From assembly GCA_963677375.2 (NCBI GenBank), contig CAXXIF010000003.1:62001-126000 (forward strand): a DNA stretch of 64,000 nucleotides, written 5' to 3'. Below the pieces are notes generated by a model, which worked only from the letters and a program-made list of their open reading frames with translations, ran no database searches and was not told the DNA's origin. This DNA comes from Pseudaeromonas sp963677375 (GTDB taxonomy: Bacteria; Pseudomonadota; Gammaproteobacteria; Enterobacterales; Aeromonadaceae). Position numbers and translations under genes: made by a program. How positions within the stretch are numbered: position 1 is the stretch's first letter; every line of letters begins with the position of its first letter. Positions 35,115 through 43,889 of the stretch are shown here, piece after piece.

Positions 35115-36518
35115 ATGCTGAATCTTGAATCCATCAACCAGACAGTGCTCGGCAAAATTGTCGCCGACAAGCAGCTGTGGGTCGAGGCCCGCAAGGCCAG
35201 CCAGCCGTTGGCCGGTTTTATCGACACTCTGACCCCCAGCGATCGGGATTTCACGGCGGCGCTGTCCGGTGAGCGCACTGGTTTTATCCTCGAATGCAAG
35301 AAGGCCTCCCCCTCCAAGGGGCTGATCCGCACCGACTTTGATCCAGCGGTCATAGCCCGGGTTTATGACCGTTATGCCGCCGCCATTTCGGTGCTGACCG
35401 ACGAGAAATACTTTCAAGGCAGTTTTGATTTCCTGCCGCTGGTTCGCTCCCAAGTCTCGGTGCCTGTGCTGTGCAAGGATTTCATCATAGACCCGTACCA
35501 GATCTATCTGGCGCGCCATTATCAGGCCGATGCCGTGCTGCTGATGCTCTCGGTGCTGACGGATAGGGCCTATACCGAACTCGCCGCTGTCGCTGCCAGC
35601 CTGCAGATGGGTATTTTGACTGAAGTCAGCACCGAAGATGAGCTGGAACGAGCCATAGCGCTGGGCGCCAAGGTGGTGGGCATCAACAATCGCAACCTGC
35701 GCGATCTCAGCATCGATCTGGACCGCACCAAGCAACTGGCCCCCCGTCTGCCCGCGGATCGCATCGTCATCTGCGAATCCGGCATTCATAGCCATGCCCA
35801 GGTCAAGGATCTCAGCGCCTATGCCAACGGCTTTTTGGTCGGCTCCTCCTTGATGAGCCAGGACGATGTGGATCTGGCCTGCCGCCAGTTGATTTTGGGA
35901 CAAAACAAGGTGTGCGGCCTGACCAGCCCGGAAGCGGCCCAAGCGGCCTATCAGGTCGGTGCCGTCCACGGCGGGCTGATCTTCGTTGGCAAGAGTCCGC
36001 GCTGCGTGGATATCCCCCAGGCCAAAACGGTCATGGCCGCCGCCCCGCTGCGCTATGTCGGTGTGTTCCAGAATGCCGAGCTCGATACAGTACTGCAAAC
36101 CGTCCACCAGCTGGGGCTGGCGGCGGTGCAGTTGCATGGTCAGGAAGATGCGACCTATATCGCCGCCCTACGTTCGGCGCTGCCGGTCGGCTGCCAGATC
36201 TGGAAGGCCGTGGCCGTTAGCGACCAGTTGCCACGACAGCAATTACAGGAACTGGCCGGTCAGGTGGATCGCATCCTACTGGATACCCAGGTCGGGCAAC
36301 AGAGTGGCGGCACCGGCCAAGTCTTCGAATGGAGCCTGCTGGATGAACTCGATAAAACCCAGCTGCTGCTGGCCGGTGGCATCAATCCGGACAACGCACA
36401 AAACGCCGCTCAGGTGGGTTGCCTCGGGCTGGATCTGAATTCAGGCGTGGAGTCCGCCCCCGGCATCAAGGATGCCGACAAACTCCAACGGGCCTTCACG
36501 GCACTGCGAGCCTACTAG
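35115..36518 (+). CDS. trpCF: Bifunctional indole-3-glycerol-phosphate synthase / phosphoribosylanthranilate isomerase
   Basis: A fusion of 467 residues. The TrpC half covers about residues 1-255 (FILECKKASPSKGLIR, VLCKDFIIDPYQIY, GINNRNLRDLSID). The TrpF half covers about 256-467 (NKVCGLTSPEAAQAAY, LDLNSGVESAPGIKD). Both are TIM barrels catalysing successive steps, isomerase then synthase. The same fusion occurs in E. coli and relatives. Confidence 0.97.
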   Translation: MLNLESINQTVLGKIVADKQLWVEARKASQPLAGFIDTLTPSDRDFTAALSGERTGFILECKKASPSKGLIRTDFDPAVIARVYDRYAAAISVLTDEKYFQGSFDFLPLVRSQVSVPVLCKDFIIDPYQIYLARHYQADAVLLMLSVLTDRAYTELAAVAASLQMGILTEVSTEDELERAIALGAKVVGINNRNLRDLSIDLDRTKQLAPRLPADRIVICESGIHSHAQVKDLSAYANGFLVGSSLMSQDDVDLACRQLILGQNKVCGLTSPEAAQAAYQVGAVHGGLIFVGKSPRCVDIPQAKTVMAAAPLRYVGVFQNAELDTVLQTVHQLGLAAVQLHGQEDATYIAALRSALPVGCQIWKAVAVSDQLPRQQLQELAGQVDRILLDTQVGQQSGGTGQVFEWSLLDELDKTQLLLAGGINPDNAQNAAQVGCLGLDLNSGVESAPGIKDADKLQRAFTALRAY

Positions 36519-36571
36519 AAAGCCACGCTGCACCGCTTGGCTAACGCGACTTAATTTTAAGGACGATTGTG

Positions 36572-37762
36572 ATGACTCTGCTCAACCCTTTTTTCGGTGA
36601 ATTTGGCGGCATGTATGTGCCGCAGATCCTGGTTCCGGCCCTCTTGCAGCTGGAAAAAGCCTTTCTCGATGCCCAGGCCGATCCGGCCTTCCATGAAGAA
36701 TTCCGCACCCTGTTGACCGAGTACGCCGGGCGCCCAACTCCGCTGACGCTGTGCCGCAACCTGACCAAGGGCACCAAGACCAAGCTCTACCTCAAGCGTG
36801 AAGACTTGCTGCACGGTGGCGCCCACAAGACCAACCAGGTGCTGGGTCAGGCTCTACTGGCCAAGCGCATGGGCAAGACCCGCATCATCGCCGAAACCGG
36901 TGCCGGTCAACATGGCGTAGCCACAGCGCTCGCCTGTGCCCTGCTCGATTTGCCGTGTCGGGTCTACATGGGCGCCGTGGATATGGAGCGCCAGAAGCCG
37001 AACGTGTTCCGCATGCGCCTGATGGGCGCCGAAGTAGTGCCGGTCACCGCAGGCTCTTCCACCCTCAAGGACGCCTGTAACGAGGCGCTGCGTGACTGGA
37101 CCGCCAACTACGAAGATACCCACTACATGCTGGGTACTGCGGCCGGCCCCCACCCCTTCCCGACCATAGTGCGCGAGTTCCAGCGCATGATCGGCGAAGA
37201 GGCCAAGGTGCAGTTGCAACAGGCCGAACACCGGCTGCCCGATGCGGTCATCGCCTGCGTTGGTGGTGGTTCGAATGCCATCGGTATGTTTGCCGACTTC
37301 ATCGATGATGCCAGCGTGCGCCTCATCGGTGTCGAGCCCGGTGGCCACGGCATCGAGAGTGGCGAGCATGGCGCGCCGCTGGGCCATGGCACCAAGGGGG
37401 TCTTCTTCGGCATGCACTCTTATCTGATGCAAGACAAACATGGTCAGATTGAGGAGTCCTACTCCATCTCGGCGGGTCTGGACTTCCCCTCCGTCGGCCC
37501 GCAACACGCTCACCTGGCCGCCACCGGGCGTGCCGAATACGTCTCCATCACCGATCAGGAGGCGCTGGACGCCTTCCAGGAGCTGGCACGGCATGAAGGG
37601 ATCATTCCAGCCCTGGAATCCTCCCATGCCCTGGCCCATGGCCTGAAAATGGCCCGTGAAAATCCGGAGCTGGAGCAGGTGCTCATCGTCAACCTCTCCG
37701 GCCGTGGCGATAAGGACATCTTCACCGTCGCCGATATTCTGCAAAAGCAAGGAGCCCTGTAA
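36572..37762 (+). CDS. trpB: Tryptophan synthase beta chain
   Basis: PLP enzyme of about 396 residues joining indole and serine. The Schiff-base lysine lies in GGAHKTNQVLGQAL, and the glycine-rich phosphate loop is GGGSNAIGMF. I set the start at the ATG (36572) with AAGGA eight bases upstream; an in-frame GTG precedes it. Its TAA shares one base with the trpA ATG. Confidence 0.98.
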   Translation: MTLLNPFFGEFGGMYVPQILVPALLQLEKAFLDAQADPAFHEEFRTLLTEYAGRPTPLTLCRNLTKGTKTKLYLKREDLLHGGAHKTNQVLGQALLAKRMGKTRIIAETGAGQHGVATALACALLDLPCRVYMGAVDMERQKPNVFRMRLMGAEVVPVTAGSSTLKDACNEALRDWTANYEDTHYMLGTAAGPHPFPTIVREFQRMIGEEAKVQLQQAEHRLPDAVIACVGGGSNAIGMFADFIDDASVRLIGVEPGGHGIESGEHGAPLGHGTKGVFFGMHSYLMQDKHGQIEESYSISAGLDFPSVGPQHAHLAATGRAEYVSITDQEALDAFQELARHEGIIPALESSHALAHGLKMARENPELEQVLIVNLSGRGDKDIFTVADILQKQGAL

Positions 37763-38568
37763 TGAGCCGTTACGCTGAACTGTTTGCCGATCTGGCCACC
37801 AAAAATGAGGGCGCCTTTGTACCGTTCGTGACGCTGGGCGACCCCACTCCCGAGCTGTCATTGCAGATCATCGATGCTCTGGTGGCCGGTGGTGCCGATG
37901 CCCTGGAGCTGGGCATCCCCTTCTCCGATCCGGTGGCCGATGGCCCGACGATTCAGGATGCCACTACCCGCGCCCTGACTGCTGGTACCACACCCGATAC
38001 TTGCTTCGAGATCCTCGAGCAGGTGCGTGCCAAGTACCCAAAGCTGCCGATTGGCCTGCTGCTGTATGCCAATTTGGTCTATGCCAAAGGCATCGATGGC
38101 TTCTATCAGCGCGCCGTCGCCGCCGGAGTCGACTCGGTGCTGGTCGCCGACGTGCCGGTTGAAATGTCGGCCCCCTATAAGGCAGCTGCCGATAAGGCGG
38201 GTATCGCCTCCATCTTTATCGCGCCACCCAATGGCGATGAAGCCACGCTGCAGAAGGTGGCCGAGTTAGGCTCCGGCTACACCTACCTGCTCAGTCGCGC
38301 CGGGGTGACCGGCACCGAGACCCGGGCGGGTAAGCCGGTCGGCCACCTCATCGAAACGCTCAAATCGTTTAATGCCGCCCCCGCGCTGCTGGGCTTTGGC
38401 ATCAGCGAACCGGCTCAGGTCAAGGAGGCGATTGCCTCGGGTGCCGCCGGAGCCATCTCCGGCTCGGCGGTGGTCAAGATCATCGAGAAGAATCTGGCGG
38501 CCCCCGCCGAGATGCTGGCGCAGCTGGAGCAGTTCGTGCGGCAGATGAAGGCAGCAACCGCCTACTAA
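37762..38568 (+). CDS. trpA: Tryptophan synthase alpha chain
   Basis: TIM-barrel subunit of 268 residues that cleaves indole-3-glycerol phosphate. The catalytic Glu and Asp are in LELGIPFSDPVADGP. The phosphate-binding end is YLLSRAGVTGTE and GFGISEPAQV. Last gene of the trp operon, with a terminator 53 bp later. Confidence 0.98.
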   Translation: MSRYAELFADLATKNEGAFVPFVTLGDPTPELSLQIIDALVAGGADALELGIPFSDPVADGPTIQDATTRALTAGTTPDTCFEILEQVRAKYPKLPIGLLLYANLVYAKGIDGFYQRAVAAGVDSVLVADVPVEMSAPYKAAADKAGIASIFIAPPNGDEATLQKVAELGSGYTYLLSRAGVTGTETRAGKPVGHLIETLKSFNAAPALLGFGISEPAQVKEAIASGAAGAISGSAVVKIIEKNLAAPAEMLAQLEQFVRQMKAATAY

Positions 38569-38620
38569 GCCAGAACAGAGGCCGGAGCATCCAGATCGAG
38601 CACTGGAATGTCGCAGAGTA

Positions 38621-38657
38621 AAGCCGGAGATCCTCGGGATCTCCGGCTTTTTACTTT
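38621..38657 (+). terminator. trp operon terminator
   Basis: A 13-bp stem (AAGCCGGAGATCC with GGATCTCCGGCTT), loop TCG, followed by TTTACTTTTT. Confidence 0.92.
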
Positions 38658-38710
38658 TTTTCCCGACGCGCTGCCGCTAGACTGGGGCCTCGCTCAGATG
38701 AGGTACAGGC

Positions 38711-39250
38711 ATGAAACAGTTTTTCGATTTGATCCCCCTGCTGGTGTTCTTCGCGGTCTACAAGTTCTATGACATCTATGCTGCTACCGGCGCCCTGATG
38801 GTGGTGACCGTGCTGCAGATCGCCATCACTTGGTTCACCCTGCGCAAGCTGGAGAAAATGCATCTCATCACCCTGGGAATGGTGCTGGTGTTTGGCGGTT
38901 TCACCCTGTTCTTCCACGATGATGCTTTCATCAAGTGGAAGGTGACCGTGATTAACCTGCTGTTCTCCGGCGCCCTGCTGGTCAGTCAGTTCATCCTCAA
39001 GAAGCCGCTGATCAAGCGGATGCTGGGCAAGGAGATGCAACTGCCGGATGCGATCTGGAATCGCGTCAATCTGGCGTGGGCTGGCTTTTTCGCGCTCTGC
39101 GCCGTCGCCAATACCTATATCGCCTTCAACCTGCCGCAAGAGGTGTGGGTCAATTTCAAGGTGTTCGGCCTGCTGGGCATGACGCTGCTGTTTACCCTGG
39201 TGACGGTGCTGTACCTCTATCGCCATCTACCGGCCGAACAAAAAGAGTAA
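38711..39250 (+). CDS. yciB: Inner membrane protein YciB (intracellular septation protein A family)
   Basis: 179 residues with five or so hydrophobic helices, starting MKQFFDLIPLLVFFAVYKF and carrying WFTLRKLEKMHLIT and WNRVNLAWAGFFALCAVAN, all typical of YciB/IspZ. It affects envelope synthesis and division in enterics. The trp-yciB-yciI neighbourhood is also found in other gammaproteobacteria. Confidence 0.95.
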   Translation: MKQFFDLIPLLVFFAVYKFYDIYAATGALMVVTVLQIAITWFTLRKLEKMHLITLGMVLVFGGFTLFFHDDAFIKWKVTVINLLFSGALLVSQFILKKPLIKRMLGKEMQLPDAIWNRVNLAWAGFFALCAVANTYIAFNLPQEVWVNFKVFGLLGMTLLFTLVTVLYLYRHLPAEQKE

Positions 39251-39256
39251 CCACAT

Positions 39257-39283
39257 CAGGCGCCCCATGGCGCCTGTGTTTTT
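39257..39283 (+). terminator. Terminator between yciB and yciI
   Basis: An 8-bp stem (CAGGCGCC with GGCGCCTG), loop CCAT, then TGTTTTTG. It lies before the yciI ribosome binding site. Confidence 0.75.
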
Positions 39284-39309
39284 GATCCCATTGCCAAGGA
39301 GAGCCCACC

Positions 39310-39627
39310 ATGTGGTATCTGATCTATTCCGAAGATGTGAGCAACAGCCTGCCGCTGCGCAAAGAAGCCCGTCCGGCCCATCTGGCCCGGTTGCAAGCGC
39401 TCAAGGACGCCGGGCGTCTGCTGCTGGCAGGACCAAATCCTGCCATCGATGCCGAAGATCCGGCTGATGCGGGCTTTACCGGTAGTACCGTGATTGCCGA
39501 ATTTGCCAGCTTGGGCGAGGCGCAAAGCTGGGCCGATGCCGACCCCTATGTCACCGCTGGTGTCTATGCCCAGGTGACCGTCAAGCCGTTGAAGATCACC
39601 GTCAAGCCGGAACAAGCCTTCTTCTAA
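39310..39627 (+). CDS. yciI: YciI family protein
   Basis: Small ferredoxin-like-fold protein of 105 residues (MWYLIYSEDVSNSLPLRKEARPAH). The family contains a His/Asp pair and is related to muconolactone isomerase-like enzymes; its reaction is not established. GAGAG precedes the ATG. A terminator follows. Confidence 0.93.
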   Translation: MWYLIYSEDVSNSLPLRKEARPAHLARLQALKDAGRLLLAGPNPAIDAEDPADAGFTGSTVIAEFASLGEAQSWADADPYVTAGVYAQVTVKPLKITVKPEQAFF

Positions 39628-39651
39628 GCTGCCGAATCGAACCGGATCTCC

Positions 39652-39683
39652 AACAGGGCGGCAGCAAGCCGCCCTGTTTGTTT
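39652..39683 (+). terminator. Terminator after yciI
   Basis: An 11-bp stem (AACAGGGCGGC with GCCGCCCTGTT), loop AGCAA, then TGTTTCC. Confidence 0.8.
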
Positions 39684-39738
39684 CCCGCATCTTGCCCCTA
39701 TTCCTAGCTATCGAATGAACAACTCTTGCTGACAAGAC

Positions 39739-39839
39739 AGCGACTGGGAAACGCACGCCGACACGCCGTGAACCCATCCGTGGGGGCTCCGCCGCGCCAT
39801 CCCTGGCGCGGAGGGTCCGCTTAGCGCTACCCAGTCGCT
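39739..39839. repeat. Palindromic intergenic repeat (REP/MITE-like), copy A
   Basis: About 101 bp bounded by a perfect 10-bp inverted repeat (AGCGACTGGG at 39739, CCCAGTCGCT at 39830). Inside is the motif GCCGACACGCCGTGAACCCA and CCGTGGGGGCTC (39757-39789), followed by a 7-bp hairpin (CCGCGCC with GGCGCGG). An inverted relative lies on the other side of the dehydrogenase gene at 41127-41180. No coding potential is seen. Confidence 0.7.
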
Positions 39840-40085
39840 ATCGCGCACAATCGGTTATTCGGAACAGCGATCAAATCTTGGTTGCCACTGGTGGTGGGAC
39901 GCCTGATCATCGCCATCCACCCCACCAGAGCCTGCACCAGCTTTAAGCGATTGCACCCATCTATTGGCCATTATTTATGGTTTTGCACTACTTAATGGCG
40001 ACCAATGCAGTTATATCTATGGCAAAGCTTTTGCAATACAGAACGTATTGCATCCACCTCGGGATGCACTCGCAAGGAGAGAAAG
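39840..40085. other. Non-coding region upstream of the dehydrogenase gene
   Basis: Together with 39628-39838 this makes a 458-bp gap. Beyond the terminator and repeat it holds an imperfect CTGGTGG/CCACCAG inverted repeat near 39889-39932 and AT-rich DNA before the dehydrogenase start. An in-frame extension from 40005 has no ribosome binding site or family match. Confidence 0.5.
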
Positions 40086-41033
40086 ATGAAAGTATCGGTG
40101 ATCGGTGCAGGCGCCGTGGGCGTCTCTGTGTGCCAGTATCTGCTGCTCAACGGTTCCTGTGACAATCTGGTACTGGTGGATTTGAATGACGAAAAAGCCA
40201 AGGGCGAGATCCTCGATTTTGGCCATACCACCTCGTTGACCTTCAGTCGCAACGTCAAACTCACTCACGGTAGTTATGCCGAGTGTGCCGGGAGTCGGCT
40301 GGTGATCATCACCGCCGGGGCGCAGATCAAACAGGGACAAAGCCGGGATGAACTGGCGTTGATCAATGCACGCATCACGGTCGATATTGCCCGCGAGCTG
40401 GAGAAGGTCGCCCCCGAAGCCATCTTGCTGTTTGCCACCAATCCGGTGGATCTGGTCACGCGCTTCGTCATCCGCAACACCAGCTATCCAGCCGAGCGGG
40501 TGATCAGTGCCGGTTGTGTGCTGGATTCCGCCCGCTTCATGAAAATTGTCGGCGACAAGGTGGGGCTGGACCCGAAAAACGTCATGGGTTATGTGCTGGG
40601 TGAGCACGGCAAGACCAGTTTCATCCCCTGGAGTATCACCAACATCGGCGGTCTGCCGATGGATGCCTGGTGCGACATGATTGGCCGCCCACGGGTGGAT
40701 CACAGCAAGTTGCTCGAAGAGGTCAAACAGGCGGGATTCGAAATTTTCCAGTGCAAACAGAATACCAACCACGGCATAGCCGCCAGTCTCTACCGGATTG
40801 TGCAGGCGATACTGTTCAACGAAGGCTCCATACTGCCGGTGGGTGTGTTGCTAGAGGGACAATATGGCATCGAGGATTGTGTCCTAAGCGTCCCGACACA
40901 GGTGGATAATCGCGGAATCGCCCGCATTCTAGAATATCCGCTGACGGCTGGAGAGCTGGCGCAATTGCGACTCTCGGCCGAATACCTGCAAACCCTGGCG
41001 GCCCAGGTCATAGCGCAAAGCGATTTGCAATAA
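40086..41033 (+). CDS. Lactate/malate-type 2-hydroxyacid dehydrogenase
   Basis: NAD-dependent enzyme of 315 residues. The Rossmann start is MKVSVIGAGAVGVSVCQYLL, the substrate arginine region is TNPVDLVTR, and the catalytic His is in GYVLGEHGKTSFIPWS. The substrate-selecting loop reads AGAQIKQGQSRDEL. By eye the usual Gln of lactate dehydrogenase or Arg of malate dehydrogenase is replaced by Ile, so the substrate is uncertain. I chose the ATG at 40086, with GGAG upstream. Flanked on both sides by related palindromic repeats in opposite orientation. Confidence 0.85.
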   Translation: MKVSVIGAGAVGVSVCQYLLLNGSCDNLVLVDLNDEKAKGEILDFGHTTSLTFSRNVKLTHGSYAECAGSRLVIITAGAQIKQGQSRDELALINARITVDIARELEKVAPEAILLFATNPVDLVTRFVIRNTSYPAERVISAGCVLDSARFMKIVGDKVGLDPKNVMGYVLGEHGKTSFIPWSITNIGGLPMDAWCDMIGRPRVDHSKLLEEVKQAGFEIFQCKQNTNHGIAASLYRIVQAILFNEGSILPVGVLLEGQYGIEDCVLSVPTQVDNRGIARILEYPLTAGELAQLRLSAEYLQTLAAQVIAQSDLQ

Positions 41034-41126
41034 CGAGCCACGAGGCTATCTCCACTGAAAACCGAAGGGGCTAAAGCCCATCACGGAGCAGATAAGGCAG
41101 GGAGTATTCCCATAGAGCCAACCGTT

Positions 41127-41180
41127 GGCGGCAAGGATGCCGCCATCGAGCCCCCACGGATGGGTTTACGGCGTGTTGGC
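41127..41180. repeat. Palindromic intergenic repeat (REP/MITE-like), copy B, inverted
   Basis: Reads on the minus strand as GCCAACACGCCGTAAACCCA and CCGTGGGGGCTC, then a hairpin GGCGGC-N6-GCCGCC. It matches copy A at 39757-39811 in motif order, with a different hairpin sequence of the same kind. Confidence 0.7.
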
Positions 41181-41255
41181 GAAGGGGAATGCCTCTGCAT
41201 TTCATTCCATGAACAGCATTGGACCCGCGCCCCTTGCCACTAATCACCACCGAAG

Positions 41256-42020
41256 TTAAGTGCGTGCAACAAACCAGGGATTGAGAATATCTGCTTTGCT
41301 GTACTGCAACGCCTCGCCGTCGAGGGTCTCGACATGACCGCCCGCCCCCTCCAGCACAGCTTGCGCGGCGGCCGTATCCCACTCACAGGTCGGTCCCAAA
41401 CGTGGGTAGAGGTGAGCAAGCCCCTCAGCCAGCAGGCAGAACTTCAGCGAACTTCCCACCGACACCAACTCGTACTTGCCCAGCGTCGCCAGATAGGTTT
41501 CGGTCTCGGGCGTGACATGGGAGCGGCTGCCCACCACCTTGAGCGGGTATCCCGGCAACGGCGGACTGACCTTGATCGCCTGCTGCCCCTGATCGCTGCG
41601 CTTCCAGGAGCCCAGCCCCAAACCCCCCCAGTAACTCAACCGCGTCACCGGCACATGCACCACACCAAATACCGGCTTGCCCTGCCGAATCAAGGCAATA
41701 TTCACGGTGAATTCGCCATTACGACGAATAAACTCCTTGGTGCCATCCAGTGGATCGATGAGCCAGTAGCAGGCCGACTGGGTGCGCAGCAGTTTGTGCG
41801 CGGCATCCGACTCCTCAGAAACCACAGGCCACTCCGGGGTCAGCTGCTCCAGCGCGTACTCGATGACGTTGTGTGCCGCCTGATCCGCCTGTGTCAGGGG
41901 GCTCTCATCCTCCTTGACTGTTACCTTTATCGGGCCGTCATAGACCCCGAGGATCGCACGCCCAGCCTCTTCGGCCACCTTGATCACCGAATCAATCAGT
42001 TTGTCTGTCAGTTGCATCAT
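41256..42020 (-). CDS. cysQ: 3'(2'),5'-bisphosphate nucleotidase CysQ
   Basis: Hydrolyses 3'-phosphoadenosine 5'-phosphate to AMP in sulfate assimilation. The 254-residue inositol monophosphatase-fold protein has the metal motifs VVSEESDA, WLIDPLDGTKEFI and CEWDTAAAQAVLEGAGG. I chose the ATG at 42020 with AGGGA upstream; a second ATG follows at once. It faces the dehydrogenase gene. Confidence 0.95.
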   Translation of the reverse strand: MMQLTDKLIDSVIKVAEEAGRAILGVYDGPIKVTVKEDESPLTQADQAAHNVIEYALEQLTPEWPVVSEESDAAHKLLRTQSACYWLIDPLDGTKEFIRRNGEFTVNIALIRQGKPVFGVVHVPVTRLSYWGGLGLGSWKRSDQGQQAIKVSPPLPGYPLKVVGSRSHVTPETETYLATLGKYELVSVGSSLKFCLLAEGLAHLYPRLGPTCEWDTAAAQAVLEGAGGHVETLDGEALQYSKADILNPWFVART

Positions 42021-42239
42021 TCTATTCCCTCTTGATGCCCGCATCTTACCCTAGAGATGCTCGGCACTCTAATATCTAAAATCAATGAGTTATAGCCAAG
42101 TTCACCCAACCCATCCCTACCGATGCCAGCAAGCGATCCCCTGCCAACTGGAGTAAGCAACAGTCCTCTTCTTTGCGGTTTTTCCCGATGCTAATCCAGC
42201 CACTTGGCCATTGTTATTTTTTAACTCAGGAGAACCTGC

Positions 42240-42557
42240 ATGAGATTCAAAGCCACACTTTTTGCCCTGCTACTGGCTACTCAACCCTTTGTTGGCAACA
42301 TGGCGCTGGCCGCTGATGCGGTCGCAGCCCCCGAACAACCCGCGGCACAACAGATGGAGATCAGTAAACTCAACATCAATACCGCCACCGCCGAACAGTT
42401 CATGGCCCTCAAGGGCATCGGCAAGAAGAAGGCCGAGGCGATCATCGCCTGGCGCACCGAACATGGCGGTTTCAAGAGCGTCGAAGAGCTTGCCGAGGTC
42501 AAGGGTATCAGTGAGCGATTTGTCACCGAGCATCAAACCGAACTCACCCTGGATTGA
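42240..42557 (+). CDS. ComEA-family helix-hairpin-helix DNA-binding protein
   Basis: 105 residues: a signal peptide to about residue 25 (MALAAD), a short linker, then two helix-hairpin-helix motifs (LNINTATAEQFMALKGIGKKKAEAI and a second around EVKGISERFV). Periplasmic ComEA proteins of gram-negatives bind and ratchet incoming DNA during natural transformation. Other competence genes are not in this window. AGGAGA precedes the start. Confidence 0.9.
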   Translation: MRFKATLFALLLATQPFVGNMALAADAVAAPEQPAAQQMEISKLNINTATAEQFMALKGIGKKKAEAIIAWRTEHGGFKSVEELAEVKGISERFVTEHQTELTLD

Positions 42558-42703
42558 TCCGGTCCACTTTCCTGGGCTGTGCATCAGCTGGCAGCCCATT
42601 TGACTCTGAATACAAGCTGACACGCAGCTAGTAATCCGATTGGAGCGGACGCCAAGCTCGGCTATCATGTGATGAGCCACTCGTTGTTGAGCAAGGATAA
42701 ATA

Positions 42704-43615
42704 ATGAAACAAGAGATCACTGTGCGTAAGGCCGTTATCCCGGTAGCCGGTCTTGGCACTCGTATGCTGCCCGCCACCAAAGCCATTCCCAAAGAGATGC
42801 TACCCGTGGTGGACAAGCCACTGATCCAGTACGTGGTCCGAGAAGCCATTGCGGCTGGCATTAAAGAGATCATTCTGGTCACCCATTCCAGTAAGAACTC
42901 CATCGAAAACCACTTTGACAAGAGCTTCGAGCTGGAAGCTACCCTGGAAAAACGGGTCAAGCGTCAACTGCTGGCCGAAGTGCAAAACATCTGCCCCAAA
43001 GATGTCACCATCATGCACATCCGTCAGGGTGAAGCCAAGGGTCTGGGGCATGCCATTCTCTGTGCTCATCCACTGGTAGGCGATGGCCCGTTTGCCGTGT
43101 TGCTGCCGGACGTATTGATCGATGAGGTCGCCAGCGATCCGCTGAAGGATAACCTGGCCGAAATGGTCAAGCGCTTCGTCGATACCTCGATCAGCCAGAT
43201 CATGGTGGAGCCGGTACCGCATGAGTTGGTTAGCGACTACGGCATTGCCAACATCAATGGTGAGAGCCTGATCCCCGGCCAATCCCTGCCCATGACCGAG
43301 ATTGTCGAAAAACCGGCCATCGATAAGGCTCCTTCCAATCTCGCCGTGGTCGGCCGTTATGTGCTCTCCGCCAATATCTGGCCATTGCTGGAAAAAACCC
43401 CACTGGGCGCGGGCGATGAAATCCAGCTCACCGATGCCATTGCTATGTTGATGGAAAAAGAGCAGGTCGACGCCTATCTCATGAAGGGCAGAAGCCATGA
43501 TTGCGGCAGCAAGCTCGGCTACATGAAAGCCAATATCGTCTACGGTTTGCGTCACAAGAGTATCGGCGCCGACTTCAAGGCCTATCTCAAAGAGGTTGTC
43601 GCCACGCTGGATTGA
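42704..43615 (+). CDS. galU: UTP-glucose-1-phosphate uridylyltransferase GalU
   Basis: Makes UDP-glucose for LPS core, capsule and osmoprotectant sugars. The 303-residue nucleotidyltransferase has the signature VIPVAGLGTRMLPATKAIPKEMLP and later the GEAKGLGHAI and EIVEKPAID motifs. AAGGATAA lies upstream of the ATG. Single-gene unit with its own terminator. Confidence 0.97.
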   Translation: MKQEITVRKAVIPVAGLGTRMLPATKAIPKEMLPVVDKPLIQYVVREAIAAGIKEIILVTHSSKNSIENHFDKSFELEATLEKRVKRQLLAEVQNICPKDVTIMHIRQGEAKGLGHAILCAHPLVGDGPFAVLLPDVLIDEVASDPLKDNLAEMVKRFVDTSISQIMVEPVPHELVSDYGIANINGESLIPGQSLPMTEIVEKPAIDKAPSNLAVVGRYVLSANIWPLLEKTPLGAGDEIQLTDAIAMLMEKEQVDAYLMKGRSHDCGSKLGYMKANIVYGLRHKSIGADFKAYLKEVVATLD

Positions 43616-43641
43616 TGACGTCAATTCGGTAAGGCATACAG

Positions 43642-43665
43642 AGGGCGGTTTATCCGCCCTTTTTT
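43642..43665 (+). terminator. galU terminator
   Basis: A 7-bp stem (AGGGCGG with CCGCCCT), loop TTTAT, then TTTTT. Confidence 0.9.
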
Positions 43666-43889
43666 GTGCCTGGATGATAGCGGCTCATCATGCTGATCAC
43701 GGACCATGTAAAACGTTTATATCGCTAGTTAATCTCATATAACATTAATATAAATCTGGATTATCATCACAAAGCAGATAGATAAACCAGGTAATTGATC
43801 TATTTTATGGATTTTCATCTCCTGCTGTTTTATAACGTTTGCCTCTCGCTGAGCGGGAACACAATAACAACAGAATCAAGGTGAAGTTC

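Noticed and set aside
35091..37861. Long minus-strand frames of 348 and 335 codons
   Set aside because: They are antisense to trpCF and trpB-trpA, which are certain genes; long antisense frames are common at this G+C.
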